A DNA stretch of 64,000 bases from Odontocerum albicorne (Eukaryota; Arthropoda; Insecta; Trichoptera; Odontoceridae): contig OX463849.1 in assembly GCA_949825065.1 (NCBI GenBank), forward strand, positions 31,422,043 to 31,486,042, given 5' to 3'. The position numbers and the translations under genes are program-made. Every line of letters starts with the position of its first letter. The stretch's first letter is position 1. Below are positions 21,236-32,179 of this stretch, piece by piece. The notes below the pieces were generated by a model. It was not told the origin of the DNA. It worked only from the letters and a program-made list of their open reading frames with translations, and did not search any database.

Positions 21236-21560
21236 TACCATCACGCCATATTTATTTTGGGAGTAGGCAGAGATGACAGATCTCCATGCGTTTCTATCCA
21301 AGTACACAACTCTCGCCTAGTCCACATCCACATATCCGTGATACTCGTATATGATCAAATGTTTATCATACTTGTTACTTTTCTTTCAGTAAAAATGTAT
21401 TCAACCATCTCATTTCACACTTTTTTCGGTCAACCGCTTCATCACTTTCCATTCATTTCAGACGTATATATTTGTTCCGTAAGTCTCTCTCAATGTAGCC
21501 ATAAAGCAATAAAACAAAAGAAAAATATTGAACATGATTAATTAAAGCTACATTCTTCAC
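21236..21560 (-). mobile_element. LINE-A 3' fragment
   Basis: Begins ACCATCACGCCATA and GGGAGTAGGCAGAGATGACA, directly abutting the LINE-B tail, and becomes unrecognisable by about 21500. Confidence 0.5.
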
Positions 21561-21815
21561 CTTTCCTTACTCTATTCCACATAAAAACATAGACAACAAG
21601 ATAAAATTATATTGGTACTGTTTACTCTAATCCCCATATAAGACCATTATAGATAACATTTGTACTGTTATTCCTTACTCTATTAAAACCATGGATAACA
21701 TTTTTACTGTCACTCCTTACTCTATTCCCCATTAAATTACAGATAACATTTGTATTGTCACTGCTTACTCTGTAATCCTCATAAGATCATAGATAATATT
21801 TGTATTTTCACTAAA
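21561..21815. repeat. Degenerate tandem repeat of about 55-60 bp, 4-5 units
   Basis: Units contain TTACTCTATTCCCCATAA and ATAGATAACATTTGTACTGT with considerable divergence. Confidence 0.65.
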
Positions 21816-22010
21816 TTCTTTAATCATCTTAGCATATTTTCATACTGTCTGGTTCGATTATATATGTTTTAGAGCTCTATTGACTTTATTTCATATTGAT
21901 ACACGCCGTTCGATGTCCCTCGTAGTTCTTCCACCATTTGAATAAATAATACATAAAAAGCAGAATATTCAACTTTCTCTTATCTTTCAATTCTCAACCA
22001 CATATTGTAC
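21816..22010 (-). mobile_element. LINE-A fragment, continuation
   Basis: TACTGTCTGGTTCGATTATA and CGCCGTTCGATGTCCCTC match the same region of the 48250-48330 copy. Confidence 0.5.
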
Positions 22011-22574
22011 AATATTTAAACCCACAAATATTTCGATAATATAACAATCAATTGACATATAACATACACATATATGTATGCTCAAAACGGGGTAAATTTT
22101 AGAATGAATTATCTCCTGAATGTTTCTTTATCCCATAAATTTTACCTGATGGATAATATAATGGATCATGCGAAATGATTCCTTAACCTTTGTGCAATAT
22201 TTTACGGCCATTTTTACGACCTTTTGAAGGGCCGTTCGGGTTATTTGTCGTTGTGATTTTCATTTATTTATGATCATATTAAATTGTTCAAGATGTAATT
22301 GAAAGGATTTGTATTGAAATATTTTATTGACATGTTTACTTCCATTGTTTTCATATTTGCAAAATGCTTTTCATTGGTTCAGTTAAAACTCAATCAATTA
22401 ATTCTATGATCATGAGCATTGAATTTCAACATTATAAGAAAATAATTTTAAAAAAAACTATTGAATTGGGTGACCACTTCGAAGCAAACCCCCCATTTAG
22501 TCATGTATACAACAAAAGTGTAATATAGTACAAGGTGTACAATATTAACAGGAAGGTTCATTAAGTTTATATTG
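22011..22574. other. No gene recognised
   Basis: AT-rich with no match noticed. Confidence 0.45.
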
Positions 22575-23076
22575 TACAGGGCGTCCCAAACAAATATATG
22601 AACACTTTTAATTAATAAAAGTTCAGTATTTATTGAGGCATTTTTAAACTCCAAATTAAAGAACACAGACAGAGAGCTTTATTTAATCACGTGTGCTCAA
22701 ATTGATGGTCGTTCTGGTCCGTGCACTGCCAATTTTTGGGCACATTCTCTTTTAATAGATGCTCTCAATTAATTGATTCTAGTTTTGTGCCATAAGTTTT
22801 ATCTTCGATGAGTTCCCATAAAAAAATCTATAGAAGTGAGGTTTAGGGAACGCCAATGCTACCTCTACATCCAATTCATCTGTTCGGCAATTCTTCACCA
22901 TGATAAGCCCTCACATCACAATGGTAGTAGGGTAGTATATCATCTTGCTGAAAATAAAAGCCCTCCTCATCCCTAAACTCTTCAAGAATGCGTGGTATTA
23001 CAAATTCCTAAAGCAAGTGGAATTGAAAGGCACGGTTTAAAGTGTGTATACTAAAAAAATTTTGGGATATCCTATA
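22575..23076 (-). mobile_element. Tc1/mariner-type transposon relic
   Basis: TA-flanked ends with imperfect inverted termini: CAGGGCGTCCCAAA at 22577, and TAGGATATCCCAAA as the reverse complement of 23061-23074. The minus strand carries broken coding blocks in transposase order: FYFQQDD, VRAYHGEELPNR, a CRGS block, an FLWEL-like block, then a region of stops. The catalytic block is interrupted by frameshifts and stops. Confidence 0.65.
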
Positions 23077-23744
23077 TACTCGTATTATATTTTTTTATTG
23101 TGAACTATGCCTATCACTTCTTTAAATGTATTTTTTAAATAATTTTATCTTAGACAAACAATAGAGTATAACTGAATATTTAGCCTCAAAACAGGCATTT
23201 ACTTTGTTATATGCTAATTTACATCAAGTTTGTATTTCAAAATAAAGCTAAAAGAACATGCTAGAAAATGGTTTGAAGGAAAAGCATTTGAAATTCGGTG
23301 AAAGTAAGTAAACCACCATTTGGGAATAATCATTCAGTTCAAGTTTCGTTTTCCAAATCAATGAATTTATCACCTTTCAAGTCTCTCAGACAATTGACCT
23401 AGATTTTTAATGGCAGGAAGGTTTCGAGGATATTTCTTTGCGCCGTAATTATTTTAGTGTAATTTAAAGTTTTTTTTTCGTATATTCTTTTGTGTTATAT
23501 CATATTTAAAAAGTCGCAAATAGATTTTTTTACATTCCTATTAAATTTAAACAATTTTGTATTTAATTTTAAAATACTGTTTCATTTTGTAAGTAATTTA
23601 TAATTAAAATAATATTTAATTATAAATTACTTTCTCATTTCACTTCTTCATTGTTTTGTATTTCTTTTTATATATTTCTTGGATCTGTCGTTGCGAAAAT
23701 AATTCTTGGAAGGCAGAGCACCAGCTAGCCCTTCAATTATTAGA
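23077..23744. other. No gene recognised
   Basis: Very AT-rich, with a short inverted repeat AGTAATTTATAATTAAAATA / TATTTAATTATAAATTACT near 23591-23631. No product. Confidence 0.45.
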
Positions 23745-24040
23745 TGGCCTTCCTGCGATGTCCTACGGGGATCTCGTGTGCCACTTTGTATAGGATTTTA
23801 TCTAAGTCCATCTTATCTATATGGCCATGCCATAATTTAACAATATTCAAAGGATCTTTTTCATACTCAGCCAGCGTGTGGTGGAATGAGCTATCATGAT
23901 CTTTGAATGAGCAAGTGAATAATTGCACCTTCAGCAACGTTCTGAAGCTTTGCCTTCTAAATGATTTGTGATTTATGTCGTGTGCCACTTTGTATAGGAT
24001 TCTGTCTCTGCCCATCCTATCCACATGATCAAGTCAAAGT
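23745..24040. mobile_element. Composite of LINE C-terminal fragments on both strands
   Basis: On the plus strand, 23850-23965 encodes FSYSASVWWNELS...FSNVLKLCLL, the LINE-B C-terminus also seen at 59750-59870. On the minus strand, 23850-23745 encodes LWHGHIDKMDLDKILYKVAH and 24040-23975 encodes HVDRMGRDRILYKVAHDIN. This is a G-H-x-x-R/K-M motif of a different LINE, present twice and flanking the LINE-B piece. Confidence 0.55.
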
Positions 24041-25066
24041 GCCTTCTTTCCTGGTCCATCCGACTATATTCTTTGTGTTGCAGGTCTGTCGAATGAGAGA
24101 GTTTTTACTATCTCTGAGAGTTCGTTACATTTTCATCTCGGATATTCGAATAAGGCTCTCTGCTATATTTATATCGGCTCTAGTTTCAACATTATAAGTC
24201 ATGATATTTCAAATCACATCCTTTAGATAACCATTAATTCTATCATTTATTAGAATTATATCCGTGATACACGTTTCTGCATCCTATCATAAAGCTTTCT
24301 TCAGACAGAACGATTTCGGTGTATTACGGGAGCAATGCTAAGATAAGACTGGTGTCATGTTTCATTGGAAGTATGTGTGGTGTCATGTTTCATTCGAAGT
24401 ATGGGTGGTATGTAAAATCATTTGATTATGACTTTGTGTATCTCTAATGTTTCTACGTTCATTATATTATATTACTTTTGTGACATATGTGAAATTTCAC
24501 TTTCTTTGAAGTTATATTTTTTTTTCCATAATGTGGTTCACAATTCCTGATTTTTTTTATTAGAAGATGCTCATTTTCTTGTATACATGTACCAATATCA
24601 TTGTGTGCTATTTTCTATATCTATATGTACTTTTACAAGCACAATATATTTCACACACACACCTCTCTTATGTTGTTTATCTTCATAGCCTTTGACATTC
24701 CTATATAAATATATGGAATTTAATAATGTCATGAATGAATTGTTATAAAATACGAAAAAACCGTACAAGTCGAAAAACATAACAAGATTGATCCCGGTAA
24801 GAACAACTTTTTCTCTTTACTACTGTAAGTAGTCAAAGTCATATGAAAATCCATGCGATGTCCATATTGACTACCCAATCTGTGAAGTCTTGTAATGCAA
24901 GAGTTGTTCAAATAATAAGTAGCAACCACTTCACTATGGATCAAAACATTTTGCCGAGTGAGCCTACAAGGAACGTATTTAATGATAAGCTGAGTTCGTT
25001 CCGGACTATTGAAATACGAGCCGACAATCTTAAACAATATTGTGAGATCAAAAATGTTCTTCTATC
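24041..25066. other. No gene recognised
   Basis: An overlapping pair of frames at 24729-25079 (102 aa minus, 78 aa plus) is unusually long for this AT content, but I recognise no domain in either. Confidence 0.45.
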
Positions 25067-25107
25067 TGGACCCCCGTAGCCTAGTTGATAATTCGCTTGT
25101 TTTATAA
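25067..25107 (+). mobile_element. SINE1, 5' part, interrupted by the LTR element
   Basis: CCCCCGTAGCCTAGTTGATA is the tRNA-like A-box half of SINE1. The matching B-box half (CTCGATTCCTG) resumes at 34853 beyond the LTR element, which therefore inserted into this SINE. Confidence 0.8.
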
Positions 25108-26553
25108 TTTCAGACTTTTTGCCTTTTAATTAATTAAGTAGGATTACTAAAAGCCTGGATGTTACAATGTATGACTCTTACTCCGGTAGCTCAGTATAGG
25201 TAAAACAAGGCTCAATAAGATCTCAAGATGTCGTGGGAAGAGGTAGGCATTCGTCAGTGCTTGGGTAGGTATAAATACATAATGAAACACATATTTGCTG
25301 TTAATTGGTTATATATTTAATCCTGACGAGCTGATACTCCGTCAGGAAAATCAAATGGGCAGATTTCTCTCTGCTACTCCGCTAACCTTTCAGATGGACA
25401 GGCAGTCGAAGTAATTTATTATCACACAACAGTCCGTTGCGGAAATGTGTCAATTCTCAAAGATTAGATCTCGCCAATCTCTAGAATACTCAAATATCAC
25501 CATAAAATGACAAGCAAAAGAGGATAAATAAGGTTGATCTTACTCCAATACAGGACAAAATGTATTATCCCAGATCCGCTTCAAGTGTATGACCAGGTCG
25601 ACTCGTATATGGCCCTCTGACCTTATACTGTTACTACAGGGCCGCTGATGTGAAGAAATTCCCTCAGTGGTTGGCGACCGCCAATTCGTGCCGTAATACA
25701 CCCACACGACTCAGTTCCTCCAAAATTTACCGGACAAATTGTATCAAATAAGAATGAACAATCAAATGTGAGAAAAGCTTGTTCAAGTTCGCGAACAGCG
25801 TCAAGACGAGAATGATGTTGACTTGATAACTTCGTGGCGAGAATGACTGTGGGGAGATCGCGGTTCCTTTATTTAAGGGATCTCCCCAAGCTCCGCCATT
25901 TTGGAACTCTTTAGAAAGTTGCTCGCGACCGTTAAAAAAAATCATAAATCTTTTTTGCCAATGAATAGTATATTTTAACTTTCGCAGCGTAATTAAGTCG
26001 AGAATCCCTTTTGTATGACATCCGGTAACCCTAAAGGCGACACTTAAAATTGCTTAAGGGACACTAGTCACTTCTTTTGAAATGTATCTCGAGTGAAGTG
26101 TTTTTTTGTCTTCTTACCGTGGAATCCATATTTAACTATGTCCGCAATAAATTAAGCGCGACGTATTTCTTTAGAAAGGAGAAGAGAAATTTTTGACCCC
26201 TTTTTTTTTCTTTCTCGCATAACAATCGCGGTCATAAAAGCGCATACACCCTCTGAAATATATCTTGCGCAAAGTTTTATTTCTTTTCTTAGTAACAATA
26301 GTTATCTGGGACTGCAATAAATCAGATCGTAGGACGGAACACTAATTACCGATCCTCATAAAGTGTCGTGTATTTCTATACAAATGGGAAGACAAAGCCA
26401 GCCAGTCGAGGCAGTCAAGTTTGAAACAATAGGAAGCAATCCTTCTCGAAAATGACGCAAGATCTCCCTTTGACTGCTCTGGTTCACTATTTTTAATGGT
26501 TATTTTTTAACTACAATAAACTAATTGGTCGGCCGTACCCAAGTCCTGACACT
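25108..26553 (-). repeat. 3' LTR of the gypsy-like element
   Basis: Identical in all compared stretches to 33407-34852. Contains a hairpin CCTGACG / CGTCAGG near 25322-25346. The frame 25945 to 25727 (72 aa, duplicated in the other LTR) is not a recognised gene. Confidence 0.9.
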
Positions 26554-26847
26554 CCATTTTATGTTACCGAAAAAAAAAAAATATAAAAAAAAATAATAAT
26601 TCAAGTACTGATTACGGCCCTGTGTCAATTGGTCATACACCTGCTTGCCGAAACAAGGATTAGATACTATGCTAAAGGGCATGACGTTACTGGGTCATGC
26701 CGGATACGCTCGTGGACGATTTAATAAGCCCCTGCATTTGCGAAAGAGTAGGAAACCACGAAAAACTAACTCTCAGGGCTTCCCTATCTAAGAACACCTG
26801 GAAACAGTTAAACATTTTATAGAGCAAGGCACAATACAGGAGAACAT
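26554..26847. other. Internal region next to the 3' LTR, no gene
   Basis: Begins with two A-runs on the plus strand. The purine stretch on the minus strand next to the LTR (ATAAAATGG) is a weak polypurine candidate. Confidence 0.4.
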
Positions 26848-27096
26848 CAATTATCGCCTTCCCCTCAACATGGTTACACATAATAAGTCTTATTATTATT
26901 TTTACAAAAAAAAGAAACATACAACATTTAGGATAACAAGACAAAACAGTCACAAGAGTAATGTTCAAGAACAGATACTATCGCCTTCTCTACAGCATGG
27001 TTACACATAATAATTCTTATTAATTTACAATAGAAAAATGTACAAACATTTAAGATTACAAAGGCAACACACTCACAAGAGTAATGCCCAAAAACA
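26848..27096. repeat. Tandem duplication of about 125 bp within the LTR element
   Basis: Both units share TATCGCCTTC, CATGGTTACACATAATAA and CACAAGAGTAATG in the same order, ending in AACAGAT. Confidence 0.75.
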
Positions 27097-27499
27097 GATC
27101 AAGTTACTTAATAGTAATTATGTTAGTTCACAACGGCTTCCCCAGAACCGGATCCGATAGTCTGCACTTTTAGGGGCACTGATTTAGTTTCTTAACCTAA
27201 TCACTTAAATTAAGGAAGCAAGGTGAGTTTCCTCCCGCTTGTCTGGTGATCTTTGATATTGCAAGATACAAGTCTGGCGATATATCAATAATGAGACTAT
27301 ATAAGACACATTTAACATACGATTTTCCATTACACGGCCCTGAGACACCACTCATAGGGGCGACATCTGACTATAGGCCTCCTCCAGGTCTAAAAACTGA
27401 CAAGAAACAGTTACACTTGGTTATACAATACAGCAAATATGTGTTTATAATATCATCACCTCGGGGATCGTCATCCCTTTAGTGCCAATTCTCGTGCTA
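27097..27499. other. No gene recognised inside the LTR element
   Basis: Moderate GC. A 78-codon plus frame (27246-27482) has no recognisable domain, and integrase or RNase H motifs are absent on the minus strand. Confidence 0.45.
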
Positions 27500-28280
27500 G
27501 CCAGAGTCGTCAGTGCGACGCCCACCCACATCACGGACGGTGCCAAAACTCGCATGATCCATAAAATACCATGGTTATCCGGGCACCGACGGTGCCATGA
27601 GCGTCCACCTAGACCGGGAGCACATGCAAATTTGGGTTCATGACGCCCATGGTTGGAGTCACACTCAACAACCCCCACTGGATGTATATAGGCCATCCGT
27701 AAGCCTCCACTGGATGTATATAGGCCATCCGTAAGCCCCCTACTGGATGTATATAGGCCATCCGTAAGCCTTTCGCTGATTGGTTGGAGCCTACTCCACA
27801 ACCGTTGTCACCAGTGCGACACCCGCGGACCCAAATGGCGGAGCCAAGTTGTACATGTTGTCCACGCACAAAACTACGGTCGTCCTTGTCCCAATGGTGC
27901 CCACGAGCGCCCACCTAAGTCGTCGGTGCGACGGCCGCAGAACCAACGGGCGGACCCAAGATACGCATGATGTCCCCACACCATGCTACCTACGTCCGGG
28001 TACCGATGGCGCCACGGACGCCTGCCCACCTGGACCGGACTGACAATAAAACCTTTGTCACCAGTGTGACGCCTGCGGACCCAAAGGGCGGAGTCCATAC
28101 ACACTACTATGGAGGTCCTGGTACCAATGGTGCCGCGAGCGCCCACCTAAGTCGTCGGTGCGACGGCCGCAGAACCAACGGGCGGAGCCAAGATGTGCAT
28201 GACGTAGTCATATCATACTATGCACCTCCGTGTACCGATGGCGTCGCGGACGCCTGCCCACCTAGACCGGACTGACAGTT
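27500..28280. repeat. GC-rich array of about 120-bp units inside the LTR element
   Basis: About five related units built on GTCGTCGGTGCGACGGCCGC, then a CATGATGTCC-like block, then GGTACCGATGGCGCCACGGA and CGCCCACCTAGACCGGACTG. Two alternating subtypes give a higher-order period near 232-250 bp (27919 and 28151 begin nearly identical stretches). All long frames here, in every reading frame, come from this array. Composition is sharply more GC-rich than the surroundings. Confidence 0.8.
27670..27772. repeat. Three copies of a roughly 33-bp unit
   Basis: Unit core CTGGATGTATATAGGCCATC followed by CGTAAGCC, three times in a row and nearly identical, embedded in the GC-rich array. Confidence 0.85.
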
Positions 28281-28317
28281 ACAATAAAAAAATATACAAA
28301 ACAACAAAAAAAAATCA

Positions 28318-28530
28318 TTGGCCGAAGCCTCACAATTAAAGGATATCCCATCGAAAGCCCCCCCCACCAAAGCACGCACCAAATCCCTTTCATTCATACT
28401 TCCCAGCAGCACTTCCCAAACCCCTGTAGCAACCCCACTCATTCCCTATCATGGAGCTGCCTTCCATTCAACCTATACGACCTCGTGCCAGGTGAGCGAC
28501 CCTTGGCAGAACAGGATAAGGAATTGGTAA
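28318..28530 (+). other. Exon-like open frame, unidentified
   Basis: The plus-strand frame (antisense to the LTR element) is rich in S, P, T and K. It is followed in frame by a good splice-donor-like CCAG/GTGAGC at about 28488-28497. I recognise no domain. It may be a captured host exon or a chance frame in a C-rich stretch. Confidence 0.25.
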
Positions 28531-30206
28531 GGATGTATCCAATGTGACATCATGAGGAGGTGAGCGTCGACGCTCTATCAAAAGACGTGCATACAAACGC
28601 TATGCTATCAGCAAAAATTCACCACTCATTGTCCAGCACATGGTCTATTGAGCGCCACCATATTTTTTTCTTGGAACATGGAAACCTAATTTGGTAAAAC
28701 TGAATTACCACAAGTGCCACGGCAGCTCTCGCGTCAATTCACCGTAATGGAGCCTTTATTCCACCTTGGCGATGTCTTTGACGCGAAATTTACCTGCCAC
28801 TTTCCCCTTCAGGTCAGACAGTTCATATATTGTGTCGGAAATTTACCTTGTGACCACACACTTGACAAATCGGGGCGCTAATTTGTTGCTGAAATATCGC
28901 CCAGCGTTTGATTGGCTAGAATACCCTCTCCATACCACCTGTCCAACTCGGTGGTTTATAACCTAGGTGTAAACTACACCAAGCAGCGCTTAGCTTCCAG
29001 CCTGCCACAACCTATCTGTACTTTTAACCTAAAGGTTGTTCCCTTTGCCTTATACCATTAGTTATTGCAAAAAGTGCGAACAAAACGTTCTTCCGGCACG
29101 GCCCCTCTATTCGGAGAACGATCCATGATGGGGCAGGGTAGAGATTATGGCGAGAAGAAGAAAGGTGAACTCATCTTGCTATTCTCACAGTATCATTGAG
29201 GCATGAACAATCCTTCCCTAGGTGTTCGCATCACTCGCATTGGTTTACTCTAAACCACTTGACGAACACGTAATTAATGAGGAATTAAACCTCTCCTATA
29301 CTAGTCTTCTGCGGATCATGGCGGGGATATTTATTCCTCATATACCTTTAACTAATAGTTTTCGATGACGCCACCTCAACGATGAAGTTTAAACAACTTG
29401 CCAACTTTATACTACGGCCAGCATCGTGAAAACATGCTCCGCTCCCGATGAAGGAGGTTAAACGAACATGTTGCTTCAATACTGCATGGTATACTCGCTC
29501 GCTTGTATACAGACATGCGCCCTAAGGTCTCTGATTTCCTGCCCGAGCACAATAAAGTTGTCACCACGCGTTATATATGTAGACGTTCTAAAAATCAGGG
29601 TGTGTAATACCCTTGCGATAGAAAAACAAATCAAAGTTTTTTCGCCCTTTGGTGACATACTTGTGCTAATTAATCAGCGATCTAGGTTTCTATTACTTCT
29701 GCGGTATCATGAAGCTTATGGCTGGCGAGCTTACCGCAAGGCTAGGCGTTGTTTCGAAAATTAAACTGAACTAACTACAATATACGGGTAATACGAGTAA
29801 AATTCTAACTTATTTACCATGCCGCTGGTTATGAAACTTCTACAATATTACTCTCTACTAGGAACCCTCCTGAGTTCGTCGCGGTACGTAAGATGACCTA
29901 GACATTTGCATGCGTCATCGCAAAATTCGGATTTGTATAACCCTGTAGTACGGCTTCCTAATACACGCACAGGCACAAACAATTATAGCCGTACGTCTAG
30001 AAGGCAACCTCAAAGGAACACAATACCAAATACAATACATAGGCACAAATACAATACAATACTAACAGAAATGAAATTATAAATATAATTAATGCAACAA
30101 AAAAAAATACAATTCAGGATAATAAGATGTATGCATGGCAGATAATCAGATACGGAAAAACACACAAGAATTATAACTCTCAAGCCTTTACCTGAGATCA
30201 ATAAAG
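28531..30206. other. No gene recognised inside the LTR element
   Basis: About 1.7 kb where the rest of pol should be. No YxDD, RNase H or integrase HHCC/DDE pattern was seen on the minus strand. Confidence 0.5.
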
Positions 30207-30613
30207 TCAATAATTAATTATCTCCAAGACTCTCAGTCCTGTTTGCATATTATTAAACCAACATGGTACAAAACCCTGGTCACCCTGATCGGCGAACACT
30301 TGTTCCATCATTCGTTGCATCTCAGCAGGAATGTTTTTTAAGCCAAATGGGGTGACCACAAACCGATATTGTCCCCGGCCCTCTACAAAGAGTGCCGTCT
30401 TACGTTTAGACTCTTTGCTTAATGGCATCAGCCAAAACTCATGGCTCAGATCTAAAGCAGTGAGGTAGCGCGTATCTCGAAGATTATCGAGAATTCGGTT
30501 GATGTTAGGTAACCGATAACAGTCCGTCGGCGTCACGGAATTTAGTTTGCGGGGTCCAATACGATTCGAGCAGAAGCATCCTTTTTCGGAACAATGGAGG
30601 CATTATTGAGCCA
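30207..30613 (-). pseudogene. Reverse transcriptase N-terminal half, frameshifted and truncated
   Basis: The minus strand first encodes ASIVPKKDASARIVLD (the V-P-K-K-D-G-S-x-R region of gypsy RT). It then shifts frame to continue RKLNSVTPTDCYRLPNI, the catalytic-region block LTALDLSHEFWLMPL (the first catalytic Asp is in ALDL) and TPFGLKNIPAEMQRMME. The sequence leaves RT homology before the YxDD box, reading CWFNNM where Y-L-D-D-I would be expected shortly after. At least one frameshift plus the loss of the second catalytic motif make it inactive. Only about 75 bases separate it from the protease stop, shorter than the usual linker, so a deletion is likely. Confidence 0.75.
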
Positions 30614-31075
30614 TTAACTCCTACTCGAATGAGAAAACGATTCCGGCGTAAGCCCGGAACGCTTCAAGAAGGGAATACCGAGCACCAAGCAAGTATCTAA
30701 AGAAGGAACTACCTGGAATTCCACCAACACAGTTTGGTGATCATAATGTAAGGGCAACTGGATCGTACCCAGCACCCGATGTCCCTGACTATCAGCCGTG
30801 TGAACGACTCCCTCAGTAGTTCGCATAATAAACCGTAAGTCCTTAAAATTCTTATACAGATTACCACCTATTACGTTAATTGCTGCACCTGAATCTAGCA
30901 ACGCCCTAAATGGTGAGCCCTGAATTTCACAATGAAGATAGGGTCTCTCATCCTTTGCATTTGAAATTTCTATGGCACTAATGTTACGGTTATTACTTCC
31001 TAATTCTATTGTTTTTGACCAACCCCCTAGTTCCGAATTACCTTGACCGGGTTGGTCCTCTATCTGTTTTTGGAA
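30614..31075 (-). CDS. Retropepsin-type aspartic protease, open from the gag stop
   Basis: The frame is open from immediately after the gag TAA to TAA-type termination at 30614. It contains the active-site motif LLDSGAAINVIGG (D-S-G), and near the C-terminus VLGIPFLKRSGL, which corresponds to the hydrophobic-G substrate-cleft motif of retropepsins. The first 55 or so codons (Q, S and N-rich) link it to Gag. It lies in the same frame as gag with only the one stop codon between, so synthesis by readthrough is possible, or the stop is a mutation. It would mature Gag in the particle. Confidence 0.7.
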   Translation of the reverse strand, partial: FQKQIEDQPGQGNSELGGWSKTIELGSNNRNISAIEISNAKDERPYLHCEIQGSPFRALLDSGAAINVIGGNLYKNFKDLRFIMRTTEGVVHTADSQGHRVLGTIQLPLHYDHQTVLVEFQVVPSLDTCLVLGIPFLKRSGLTPESFSHSSRS

Positions 31076-32179
31076 TTAAACAAAACTCGGCGGCGGACGC
31101 GAAGTATCCGTCAGCAAAGTAAAAGGTCTAGAAGTCTCGGCACGACTCCTTACGCGATTACTTGGCGACTTATCCGGTTCCTTCTGGATAAGTGGTTTGT
31201 GCGGACAGTCGCGGGCAATATGATGCGGAAGATTGCACAAGAAACACCTCAACAAGGTCGGCCCTCTACCGATACCCTTCTGTGAGACGGATGACACACG
31301 TGCCCTTACCCTTGGCTGCATCTGCAGCGGCCGGGGTGATACCTCACCACTCCTGTTCATTTGTTCGAAAGAGGCACATACTCTTTCCATCTCTCGTACT
31401 GACGAAGGCCGCGTACTGACAAGGACTGAGCTAAACCTAACGTGAAGCCCTCTCTTGAACACCTGTAACAGCTCCACCTCCGTCAAGGCAGAGTCCAGTG
31501 TACTGTTTACCTCCAAAATTCGGGAGATATAATCGGTGGAAGATTCTTCGTGACCCTGCTTGGATGCCCAAATATCCAGCTTTCTATCTATCATAAAACT
31601 CTCCGATTCGAACCTCTCCAAAAAATGTGCCTTCAATGTAGCCCATCTCATAGGGTTCCTATACGTAATCCTGAAAAAGGTCAGGGCTCTGTCGCGCAAA
31701 AATTCAGGTAGGACGGGAGAGAGAGAGTCTACATCGAACCTACGTGCGTGTGCTATTTCCTCGAGCCTAACCAAAAACTGACGTACGCTACCCGAGCCAT
31801 TAAACGGATCCACTGGCCACGATGAAAAATTGATATTTAATGGAGGTAATTGATTACCTCTAGTGCTAGGAGACGGCAACATTCCCAAGTCTCTTGAAGG
31901 GCAAGACCCGGTAAATGGCAAGGAAGAGTCCGAACGAGGGGCTGTCGCTCCGGAAACCAGTTCCATAGAAAATTCCGGGGCTCCTCGCAAATTAACATGT
32001 GCCTTAGACCTTTGAGGCAATATAACCTCTTCTGTAGGAGAGTGAACGAGGCCCCGATTGTAGCTCCATGCTTGCCGACGCAACCTGGGGAGTTTGTTAC
32101 CCGGAGTGATTCCCCTTTCCATCAATTCCCCAATCAATCTCTCCTTAGTTGCACTCGTAATATTGTCAATAGGACTCAT
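31076..32179 (-). CDS. gag: Gag, capsid and nucleocapsid, Ty3/gypsy type
   Basis: From the first ATG (32179) the frame gives 367 aa. The open frame extends about 34 codons further upstream without an ATG. The central part is a retrotransposon Gag domain: PFNGSGSVRQFLVRLEEIA, then FLRDRALTFFR, then RWATLKAHFLERFESES (W-x-x-L-K-x-x-F-x-x-x-F pattern). The C-terminal part has one CCHC zinc knuckle, CFLCNLPHHIARDC. Basic linkers surround the knuckle. No stop or frameshift interrupts it. Its integrity contrasts with the broken pol downstream. Confidence 0.85.
   Translation of the reverse strand: MSPIDNITSATKERLIGELMERGITPGNKLPRLRRQAWSYNRGLVHSPTEEVILPQRSKAHVNLRGAPEFSMELVSGATAPRSDSSLPFTGSCPSRDLGMLPSPSTRGNQLPPLNINFSSWPVDPFNGSGSVRQFLVRLEEIAHARRFDVDSLSPVLPEFLRDRALTFFRITYRNPMRWATLKAHFLERFESESFMIDRKLDIWASKQGHEESSTDYISRILEVNSTLDSALTEVELLQVFKRGLHVRFSSVLVSTRPSSVREMERVCASFEQMNRSGEVSPRPLQMQPRVRARVSSVSQKGIGRGPTLLRCFLCNLPHHIARDCPHKPLIQKEPDKSPSNRVRSRAETSRPFTLLTDTSRPPPSFV

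Noticed and set aside
24729..25079. Overlapping 102- and 78-codon frames just before the split SINE, considered as a host exon
   Set aside because: No recognisable domain, splice context or homology visible by eye, and possibly chance.
27445..28275. Several overlapping frames of 87-118 codons
   Set aside because: All are produced by the GC-rich tandem array, open on both strands and in several frames, which is typical of repeats and not of a gene.
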